Shown here: one piece after another, positions 13,301 to 25,300 of the stretch
Numbering within the stretch: position 1 is the first letter of the stretch
How the letters are laid out: the number at the start of each line of letters is the position of its first letter
From: Rhineura floridana
Lineage: Eukaryota > Chordata > Lepidosauria > Squamata > Rhineuridae
DNA length: 64,000 nucleotides
NCBI RefSeq assembly: GCF_030035675.1
Contig: NC_084487.1
Span: 68,719,486 to 68,783,485, forward strand
Reading direction: 5' to 3'
Notes under the pieces: generated by a model
What the model was told of the DNA's origin: nothing
Databases searched by the model: none
What the model saw: only the letters and a program-made list of their open reading frames with translations
Made by a program: the position numbers and the translations under genes

Positions 13301-16300
13301 TCCTCCTCATCGTCTGAAGTGCCAGGGTCCCAATCCTGCATCCTGACAGGTGTTGCCTCAATGCCATAATCTTTGCAGGGATGTTGCTGTACTTAATAAT
13401 GGATTTTTCCTGATTTCTAGAGGAATATTGTTTATCCTTTAAAAAAAATATTTTTCACAGCAAAACATTTTGAATTCTGCAACTTCTAAATACGCTTTAG
13501 TATTATGTTGTTATTCTGTCTTGTTCTTGGTTTTGGTTATGCTTCAAAACATTTGTTGTCTTAATTAGATGACTTTTTAAAAGGATATGAACCACTGAAA
13601 ACTAGGATAATCTACAAATGCTAATTTATATGTACAGGTCAAATTTAGAAATAATTACTAGAATTTCATTGAAACCTGAGCTGATTAATTTCCTCAAATT
13701 CTTTCCCAAAATAAATTCTTCATTTAAAATGGCACTCCATCCCCCAAATCACCTAAAAGAAATTCCTCTTCAATTAATTTACTCCCAGTCTTTGAGTAAT
13801 CGCCACCTGGTCCTCCCCCCAACTGGAACCACACAACTGGATAAGGTGCTTTGGCAGAACTTCAGTTAACAGTAGGAGAGGTCATCTGCTTCCGCTCTGC
13901 TAGTGTTCAGGTGCCTCTTGATTTTAATCATACCCCACTTTGCAGGGCAAACCTAATCTCTCTTCCTTTCCCATGGAACTGAAGAAGCGCTTTGTGCAAG
14001 GCAAAAGCACCTGAAGAGAGTGGCAAGGGTGGGTTGTGGGGAGTCTTAGCTAGCCCTTCCCTGCTGTGATACCACTAACGCCCTGCCCTTCATCTCTTGC
14101 GATTCCTCATCTCTTGTGCTCAGTTTGGTTGTCATTTTTTTAGAACTGTTAATCCAAAGGCAAGACAGTGGCTCACTGTACTGCCAGGCTGTTGTGTTGT
14201 GCAAATTGAAAACTTAAATCGGCTGTTGGGAAACGATGGTGTGTCACTTCCCAGAGGCGTTTGAGGCGTTTGATTTGTGCAGTGTGACAGCAGCACTGGC
14301 TTGCCCTTGGATTAACACTAAAAAGAATAAAAAGATGGGCAACCCATTGGCTACCGTCTCTTAATAATTTATTCCTGGATGTTGGGCATACAGGAAGTGA
14401 ATAATGGCCTGGGCAGCAGATGAAATAACTAACTGTTGAGTACGAAAGAGGACACCTGTCCATCTAAACCATTTACTGAAATAGAAGCTAACTGAGTGAG
14501 TTTCTGAAAGAAGCTGTAGTCTTGGCATCAGTTGCTAGCTAATGAAAGTTGCAGCTTTCAAACCATATAACAAATTGGTGAAACCAGATACAGCAAAATA
14601 AAACCAACCTTGATTTTTATTGACTTCTAGCTTTATAAGAATTTGCATCTAAAGGGTAATGTCTCCTCACTCCCCCCCCCAAGTTCTGTCTGGAAGCTTT
14701 TGCTTTGCTATACTATTACAATATCATATCTAATATTGACATAGCCTATATGCTAAGGCAGTTAATTGTGTGCTGGTGTACCAGTTCTTGGGGATCAGGT
14801 GACTGTTTTTATCTAAATTTTGCTACAGTAAGCTACAAATAAATAGTTTTGAATATGTACCTTTTGTTTACTAACTCCTGAAGACCAGTCTAAACAAGCT
14901 TTAAAATACAAAAATGAGAAAATGAAATTGTAGGAGAATAAAGTAAGTGTACAGCATTATTACTTTGAGCGAAATATCAGTGAAAGAACTTTTAGTACCA
15001 TTATCGCATGTGTACTTATACGCAGGAGTTCTTTTTTCAAAAACAGGATTATTCCATCTACTGGAAAAAGGGGAAGTCTTGCCCTAGTCTTGTTCTGCAG
15101 GTGGTTCTGATCAGTTGGCTTTTGGGAACTCTTGGTGGGATAGCAGTATTGGGGACGCTAAGGAGCTGTTCATGCTGTACTTCTCCCATTCCTGTAGCGT
15201 GGTGCCACAGAAATGCTTCAGTCCTGACTAGTGATCTTTGGACAGTTGGCATATAAGGAGCACATTTTTAGTTGTCTAATCAGTGTAAGGCTAGGGAGCA
15301 TGATGAGTGAGATAAAGGAGCCACAGACTTGTTGCCAGAATGTTTCACAGTATGGGAGTGGCCCTGTTTAATTCTGCCTGGAGGATAGTCCATCAGATGG
15401 ATGAGGTTTTTTTGTGTTTTTTGAGTGAGTTGGGGGATTTTTTCTTGTCAGGTTTTTCTTTCCCCCCCCTCATGAGTCTCTTTTCCCCCATCCTTCTGCT
15501 TTGTTAATTCTTCCCTGTGGGTTTGGTTGGGCTTCTTATTTTCTCCTTTTTAGAAGATCCCCATTCCTTTAACCTGAGTGTGTAACTGAGTGGGTTTCCT
15601 TGGTCTATCTCGCCTCACCCCACTGCTCCTTCTAGCTGTGGCAGCAGGTTTTTCCCCTGCATCTCTGTGAATTTCCCGGTCCCCCTTCAATCTTTGCCAC
15701 CATTGTTGTTGCTGCTTGTGTGCCTTTTACCTGCCACTTCTGTATTTCTTTTAAAAAAAAAAAAGTTCCCATGTTATGGACTGTTCTCCAAGAGAAATTT
15801 TATTCAGTTGAGACCTTGTCACAAATTGAAATTACCAGCTCAGAATACCATAGTGGAACTTTGTCTCTGTGCTCAGTCATTGCCAGAGTTCACTTTTACA
15901 CTTTTACTTCGGCATGTGCTGAATTACTAGAGAAAACTCGATTTTTAGAACCCAGAGAACAGGTAAACATTCAGCTGAATCCTGTATCCTAAAATCAGCT
16001 CACCTGAGGGATACATTGAATGTGTTGACTCACTTTTTCAATAAGTTAGTGCCCTGTCATATCATTCACTTTAACTTTTGATCTGCATGGAGTGCACCTA
16101 ATATACTACTTGCATAAAGGTCACAGATAATTGTTTAATCTTGGCTTTCAGGTCCTAAATTGAATTTTAAAAAAGTTAGGTTTCTGAATTTTCAGTGAAG
16201 TATTTGATATTAACGCTCTTGTGTCAATATCACAGTCTAGCTCTGCTGTTAATCTTGGAGATGAACATTAAATAGTACAACCCAACCTATTTAAAGGAAG

Positions 16301-19300
16301 CTTTGTTTTCAGAGAGAAAAAATCACACATGATTGTCACTGGTGTAACTGCAATATATTTTCTCTCTCAGCTTGCCTAAAGTAGTTAAGAGACGTGTAAA
16401 TGCACTCAAGAATCTTCAAGTTAAATGTGCACAGATAGAAGCAAAGTTCTATGAAGAAGTTCATGAACTGGAAAGAAAATATGCTGCTCTTTATCAGCCC
16501 TTGTTTGACAAGGTAATCTTTATACTTTTAGTTCTTTACATATGAAAGTTTAATTTTGTAGAGAGGCAAATGGGACCGCTTTCCCACTGGATCAGTAATT
16601 TTGCAACTCTTAATTTGCAAAAAATATTTGTTGCTTTGTGATATGGGTATTGGGTCAAACTAAGTCATGATAGCCTGAAGAAAAAAACTTTAATCTTCCA
16701 GAGGAGTGAAATCATCAATGCAGTTTATGAACCTACTGAAGAAGAATGTGAATGGAAAACAGATATTGAAGAAGAAATTTCAGTGAGTATCTAAATATGA
16801 TGTTGTGTACTCGTGCTTTTAAACATTGAAAGTAGACTTATACTACTAACAAAAGCAGACAAATCATTCAGTTTATAATTTTGTAAAGTAGTCTTTGTCT
16901 CCTTGATGATCAGAAAATACTTTAATCAGATGATGATGATGATGTTTTGTATTGGATTTATACAAGAGCCCATCAATAAACGCAGTAACCCAGTTTGCAT
17001 TCACCACTAATATAAAACCATGGTTTGCTCAAATGCATTCGTTCCCAAAGAGGAGATTGCAGCTGATGCTGTACTCTTCCCCCAGTCCTCCTCCTGCTAT
17101 GCTGCCATGAGCTAAGCCTTAGTTTGGTGTAGCATGGGTGATGTGTGAACCTGGGCTTATGATTTTTTCCTGCATACAAACCATGGGTTGTAACCATGGT
17201 TTGTTCTTGGTTTTATTAGCTCATGGTCTGGAGTGAGACGAACCAGAAGCCTAGCATGTGAAGCCATACTATGGTTTAGCTCACATCAGCACAGCAGTAA
17301 AAGAACCACCGGAGAGTGCAGTGGCTGCAACTTCCTCTCCAGGAACCTGCATGTCAGCATATTCACACTAAGCCATGGTTTGGCTTAGTATTACATGCAT
17401 CCTGAGCCAATATATAAAAATAACAAAACCAACAATTAGACAGCCAAAAAATCTCCCTGCACAGAGGTAGCATAAGATATTTTACAGCCTGGATTTCAAA
17501 TGCAGTCAAAACATTCTGATGTCCTATCTGTGCTTTGAGAGGTTCTAAGTAGCTCTCAATAATAAGGTGCTTGTCCTACATAGACATAGGAATGTACAGC
17601 CCCTAATCTGGTGGTATATGACTGTAGGTTTTCCTGTTCATTGTGGTTACTAGTATAACATTAAATCTCTTGGTTAAGCTCACATCAGCACAGCAGTAAA
17701 AGAACCACCGGAGAGTGCAGTGGCTGCAACTTCCTCTCCAGGAACCTGCATGTCAGCATATTCACACTAAGCCATGGTTTGGCTTAGTATTACATGCATC
17801 CTGAGCCAATATATAAAAATAACAAAACCAACAATTAGACAGCCAAAAAATCTCCCTGCACAGAGGTAGCATAAGATATTTTACAGCCTGGATTTCAAAT
17901 GCAGTCAAAACATTCTGATGTCCTATCTGTGCTTTGAGAGGTTCTAAGTAGCTCTCAATAATAAGGTGCTTGTCCTACATAGACATAGGAATGTACAGCC
18001 CCTAATCTGGTGGTATATGACTGTAGGTTTTCCTGTTCATTGTGGTTACTAGTATAACATTAAATCTCTTGGTTAGTGTGCAGTGCTCAAAGTTTTAGAA
18101 AGAGTAACTTCTTAATTTTAACAAGGAGGAAATGAAAGAGAAGGCCAAGCTTGAAGAAGAGAAAAAAGATGAAGAAAAAGATGACCCCAAAGGAATTCCT
18201 GAATTTTGGCTGACTGTATTCAAGAATGTTGATTTACTCAGTGATATGGTTCAGGTAAAAAAATGAATTTTTAACTTACTGAAATTTTGTTAGTAAACTA
18301 AGTTATCAGAACCTGGGGAGTCTGATTTTTGTGCTGGAGTGCAACTAATTTCCAGAATGTCCCACCAGTAATCCACTTTCTAGGGCTTTGTGTACTCAAA
18401 TTCTACACCATAAGGACATGACATACCTTTGTTAGATCAGACTAGCGGAATCTGGTCCAGTATTCTGTTTCCAGCTGTGATTCAGCAGTGCCTTCTGGGA
18501 AACCCACAAGTAGGGTGTGAAGGCTGTAACCTTGGTCCCCAGCATCTCATATTCAGTGGCATACTTCCTCTGAATGTGGATGTGCCAGTTAGCTATTATG
18601 ATTAATAGCACTTGATGAGCATGAAGTTATCTAAAGCTTTCTTAAGTAGAGACCGTTGTCACATACTGCGGTGATGAATTCCATAAGTTTTGAATTTCTC
18701 TTGTCTGTTCTGAACTTTCCAACACCATGCTGAATTTTATTCTGCTTACACTGCGCATATTAGTGTTTATTGGGAGACACCTTAAGGGCAAAAATTAACA
18801 TGTTGTACACTGAGAATGTTGCTTCTTGAAAACCTGAATGCCTCACTCAATGCCACACTCTACATTTGCATCAAATTTCAAAATATATACAGCCCTGGGC
18901 GGGTGGTATGCTTTTCATTTATCTGAAGCATGTGTTTTATGAGGAATACTTGTGTGACTGCTGCTGCTTCCTGGTAAATTAGCTATATGAATGAAATATG
19001 GATCTAATTTTAAATGCTCACCACAGATTATTGGAATTTGTTTCCTCTTGCTATGTTACAATGTAGTCACAAAACAGGGGAAAAACTACATTTAGTAAAG
19101 CCGCAGTCCAACTTGCATTTACGTCAGGCTGAGGGGAGTTGGATGCAGCAGAACATCAGCTGAGCTGGCTGGGTCCTGACTTAGCCAGGCCACACTAGCA
19201 TAAGTCCCTCAGCCCGGCTCAGTTGGGACCCAGCCAGCTCAGCTGAGACCAGTGCAAGTGGAGCCAGCGTAAGGCCCAAAAAGGGGGTATGTTGGGGCTG

Positions 19301-22300
19301 AGATGAGGGGACTTAGGCCACATTCAACACATGTTCGGAGTGCTCCTGCCAATCCAGGCAAAAGTTAATCAGGAAAAAGGTCGGTCTAGGAAAATAATTG
19401 CGGATAGAAGTGAATGGAGGGGGCTTACTCCCTTGCCAGATTATTTGGGAGAGCAGGCTTTTACTTTCTGGTCCCTGTGCACAACTCCCGGCTGAGCTGG
19501 CATTCAGCTAACCCAGCAGCAGAACTTTACGCCGGCGTCTCTTGCTCCAGCACAACTTATGCCAGCTTCCCCTGAGTTGGATTGTTCTGTAAACTACAGA
19601 AAGCATTGCTTGATATTAATTGCCATGTTATTTGTAGGAACACGATGAACCTATTCTGAAACACTTAAAAGATATTAAAGTGAAGTTTTCAGAGGCCGGG
19701 CAGCCTATGGTAAGTCTTTCTTTGGTGAGAATACATTGAATAATATTTAGACAAATTATGCATGCTTTCTGTTTAGTAATCAGCAGTGACACTTGAAAAA
19801 TTTGCAGTGTATTCTACACATGTAGCAGACATAAACCTTGTGGTCCTCATGACTTGTTAGCCAAAACTAAGGGCTGAGTCAAATATGCGTGTAGTATTGT
19901 AATACTGCATCATGATCTCTGACTCACAGCTGAATATGTGAAGCAGCTATATTTGAAAAGTATTGAGATATTATGAATATAAATACGTGAAGAGTCCATA
20001 AGAATTGCTTTATAAAGACTTCTTTCCAGTGGGCATTGTTACATGACTTTTACTAGTGAGCTCCACTAAAACTGGGATCTCACCAGTAGAAATCCTCTGA
20101 AAAATAGGGAATGTGAATGGGTGCCATGCAGAAAATGGCATGTCTGTTTGCATGTTTGTTTTGCAAAACTGATTTATGCTTTTGAGGTATAACAAAACAT
20201 TGTCTAGAGTAGCCTTCCTCAACTTGATACCACATGTTTTGCACTCTCAACTGTCATCATCCCTAACCATTGGCCATTCTTGCTCAGACTGATACGAGTT
20301 GGAGTCCAAATCATATAGAGGGTGTCCAAGTTGTTGAAGGCTGGTCTGAACTAACTGTCTTGCGTTGTAACCATTTGAATAAGAAATAGAATTTAAACAG
20401 CACTGTTGGTAGCCTTTTTGTCAAAATAATGGAAGTAAATTTTAGATATCTGGCTTGTGTTGAAGCTTAATTATATTCTTTCTAACACTACCTTTCTTTT
20501 TTTAAAAAGACTTTTACATTAGAATTCCACTTTGAACCCAATGAATATTTCACAAATGAACTGTTGACAAAAACATATAGAATGAGGTCAGAGCCCGATG
20601 ATTCTGATCCTTTCTCCTTTGATGGACCAGAAATTATGGGTTGTACAGGGTAAGTGTAATATTCTCTTAAAATGTGATTGACAGCCTTCTATATGAATTC
20701 ACCTGATAACAGATGCCATTAAATTCTTAAACAAACAAACTTTTTTTTTAAGATGGCATCTAAGTGCTAGCAAGTAGGTGCTTGACAAATAAACAAATGG
20801 AGGTGGGCTCATAGGCAAGGTACTATCACAAGGAAGGGCCTGTCAGTTGTGGTCACCCACCTTGCCTCTGAAGGTGAGGGTACCCAGAGTAGGGCTTCTG
20901 CTGAAGTCAGTGTGGGGTGCATATGAATGTGTGCCTGCTTAGTTCACAATATCTGTTTCAGTACAACAAATAATATTTTAAAGGACATGAGTGATGTTTT
21001 AACTTATGAATATACTCTTCACTATAAAGACGTATATGTAACTAATTCTGTATACATCCTCTATACCTGTTCTGTCACTCCCTTGTGTTTCCTTGGGGAG
21101 GGTGCAGGCAAATGTTTTTTTATGATGAAGTCAGATAAATAATAAGGTTTGACACCAGCTATGCTAATAAATGTGGTTTTTATTCAGATACCAGATCATA
21201 TTCCACATTACATTAAGACCCTTCATAGCAAATAAAACTTTTACCAATCAATGATTATAGGAGGCCCCGTTCCCCATAGTATTGCAAGGAAAGGGCCCTC
21301 CTATGGGTCACTCCAGTAGTCCTTCCTAGGCCATCACAGAGCCTGTACTATTGATGTGTGATGGTTGATGCCATAAGTCATCTCTAATACTGGCCTACAG
21401 GTGGCACTATAACATCACAGGATATTTCCCAAGTAAACCAGTGTCACCTTACAATAATTGATTTTGAGTTTCAGTGTTCCAGAATAAAAAATACAGAAGG
21501 AAATTTCAATATACCATTATTCAGTAATATGAGAACATTGGTCAGGGGTCTGATTACTTTTGCAAGGCACTGTATATGGATTCATTCATTCAATTCAGAT
21601 GTTAGGTTCTGCTAATATTAGACAACTCTGGAAGAATAACATTACCAACAGGGCCTAATACAGCCTTGTTACTCACAGGGTTGAATGGTGTACTTGAGTA
21701 AAAACCAAGTGTTCTAACTAGCTAGAATAAACATAAGGATATGGTTGGTTTAGTAACATCTTTTTCTCACAGGTGCCAAATAGACTGGAAAAAGGGGAAG
21801 AATGTTACTTTGAAAACCATCAAAAAGAAACAAAAGCACAAGGGGCGTGGAACAGTTAGAACAGTGACAAAAACAGTTTCCAATGATTCTTTCTTCAATT
21901 TTTTCAGTCCTCCTGAAGGTAAATGATTGCTCCTTTTTTATTGCAGTACAATCTCAATGTAGGTGCTTTTTAAATACAAATATAATCCTACATCTTAATT
22001 CTTTTCCTTTACAGTTCCTGAAAGTGGAGACTTGGTAAGTTCTGGCTTTATTTCCAAATGAAAAACATAACATAGAGAACATCTTAAGTGTAGGGGCTAA
22101 TAAATGCAGCAGCAAAGGACACCTTTTTGGCTTCCTCTAAGATGATTTTAGTGATAACACACGCAGTGTGAAATATTCTTCACCTTAGGTCCCTAATTTT
22201 TACAAAATGTGCCTAAGTTCCTCTAGTTACCTTTATTTGTATTTACATTAAAATGTGTCTCTGGTGAAAGAAGTTGCTGTTGGATAGTAAATGTGAGTTT

Positions 22301-25300
22301 GTTGATGAGTGCATATGACAGCTGAGGCCACATGTGTGAATGAAAACCGAAACTAGTATACTGCCCCCTCATTCCATACATGCAATAAAATAATAGTGTA
22401 ACTGAACACTTGTAACAAAAAAAGCAGAATTGACAATCTATACTATAAAATAGTAGCTATGACTGGCTAATATAATTGTCAAAGACTTTTTGAGAAAGAA
22501 AGCTACAAGGAAGTGGTCAGGTCACGGAGAGTAAAAATGAAAGTCTTAAGAGGTTTTGACATAAAAATTATAGGCACATATTAAATGATTCAAGCAAGTT
22601 GTCAGACAAAAATGTGTTTTCTAGCTACTGAGCTTGAGAATTCACTCTTGGGAAACAAATAAGATTTTTTTCAGATCATGAATTAATTTTGCGAATGAAT
22701 GTATAGAATTGGGGGGAATTTGGATCTAGACCAGTTTGTGTGATAGAATTGTATCATTCCTGAATACAAATTCATAGAGCTGTGAATTCATTTACCTATG
22801 CAGGATGATGATGCCGAAGCAATACTTGCAGCTGATTTTGAAATTGGTCACTTTCTACGGGAACGCATAGTTCCACGATCAGTATTGTATTTCACAGGAG
22901 AAGCCATTGAAGATGATGATGATGATGTAAGTGGTGATTGTTTTCAGCTGTGCCATAATTAGCTATATCTAAGGGCTTTTAGTGAGCTATAATTTACCAC
23001 ATACACCTTATTAATTATAACTGAACTAGACATGTAACAAAGGGTGCTTGTGACTTTGCTGGATGGTACACACTTGTACATAGGGCTGAATCTCGGACTG
23101 GATACTTTATATTCTTGCTCAAGTAAGAGTTGAAGCACAATCAGAATGAATTTCCCTCCTCTTCAGCAACCACAGTAATTAGATGTGCTTTATAGTACAA
23201 ATTTCAGAGATGCTTGAGCCCTGGCTGTCCTCCCTTAATACTGAACAAAGTACATGATCTGTTCTGAATAAAAGTAAAGGCCTGGGGGGCAGCCATCCTT
23301 TTTCCCAACAGTGCCTCTGGGAACAACACTATCATGTTATAACATCATTTTCATGGTGTAATCTGACCCAAATCACAAAAAGTGCACTGCTGAGCTTCTG
23401 AGAGCAGCGAAGCTGTCACTTGAAACAACAGATAAAGTTTTTTGTTTTAAAACAACCCTTGCCTTTAAAAGTAAGTCCACCACACCTGAATGTGTCCATA
23501 GTTTTTTCTTACAATTTTAAAATACTAATATTAATACTGTTACTGAAGCAAATTCGTAGTAGCTTTGAATGAGAAGCTATTTTCCAGAAACAACTATCCT
23601 TAAGAACATTAGAGCACCCCTGCTGGATCAGGCCATCTAGTCCAGCTTCCTGTTCTCACACTGACCAACAGGTGCTGGTGGAAGCCTGCAAGTAGGACTT
23701 AAGTGCAACAGAGCTCTCCCAAATTCTGATTCCCAGCAACTGGTCTTCAGAGGCATACTGCCTCTGACAGTGGAGGAAGAACATAGCCATCATGGCTAGT
23801 AGCCATTGATAGCAGTATCTTCAATGAATTTGTTTAATTCTCTTTTAAAGTGATCCAAGTTGGTGGCCATTGCCACATCTTGTAGGAGGAAACTCCATAG
23901 TTTAACTATGCGCTTTGTGAAGATATAGTTTCTTTGTCTTTCCTGAATCTTGCAGTATTCAGCTTTGTTGGATGGTCCCAGGTTTTAGAGGGAGAAAAGC
24001 TTTTGTCTATGTGTTTTCTCCATATGATCCATTGTCTTGCACACCTCTGTTATATTTTCTTCTAAACTAAAAAGCCCCAAATGTTGTAACTTTCCTCATA
24101 GGGAAGTTGCTCCAACTCAAGGATCCCAGAAGAATATAAAGATCAAATAAGGAACAGGTTTGAGGCTTTAAACTTAGTTGACAGAGAACCAGAAGAACTA
24201 TGGACTGAAGTCAGACTCATGATCAGGGAAGAATGCAAAAAGACAATACCTCTTGCTAAAAAGATAGAAAGACCTCAATGGATGACTGAAGAAACTCTTA
24301 AAATGGTTAAAGAGAGAAGGAAAGCAAAAGGAGATAGAAACACAGTCAGAACCCTAAATGCAACTATACAACGACTAGTACGTAGGGACAAAGAAAACTA
24401 TTACAATAGTTATTGTATAGAAATAGAAAAGGACAACAAAATGGGAAGAACAAGAGCCCTATTCCAAAAAATTAGAGAAATGAAAGGGAAATTTAAACCA
24501 CGAGTAGGGATGTTGAATAATCAACAGGGGAACACACTCACTGACTGAGATGAAATAAAAGGTAGATGGAAGCAATACACTGAAGAACTCTATAAAAGAG
24601 ATGCAAGGATGACAGATTCATTCATGGAGGAACCAAATGATGAAGAACCAGAAATTTTGGAATGTGAGGTGAAAGCTGCTCTTAAAATTCTTGGAAGAAA
24701 GAAATCACCAGGAATAGACGGCATACCAATAGAGTTGCTACAAGCTACTGAGACTGAATCTGTCCAAATTTTGACAAACATTTGTCAAGAAATATGGAAA
24801 ACTAAACAATGGCCCACAGACTGGAAGCGTTCCATACACATCCCAATTCCAAGGAAAGGGGGATCCCAGGGAATACAGTAATTATCGAACTATTGCCTTA
24901 ATATCCCATGCAAGTAAAGTAATGCTCAAGATTCTACAACAAAGGCTCTTACCGTATATGGAGCGAGAAATGCCAGACATCCAAGCTGGATTTAGAAAGG
25001 GAAGAGGCACCAGAGATCATATCGCAAACATACGTTGGATAATGGAACGGAGCAAGGAATTTCAGAAGAAAATCACCCTGTGCTTTATAGACTACAGCAA
25101 AGCCTTTGACTGTGTAGATCATGAAAAACTATGGAATGCTTTAAAAGAAATGGGGGTGCCACAGCATCTGATTGTCCTGATGCGCAACCTATACTCTGGA
25201 CAAGAGGCTACTGTAAGGACAGAATATGGAGAAACCGATTGGTTCCCCATCGGAAAGGGTATGAGACAGGGTTGTATTTTATCACCCTATTTGTTTAATC

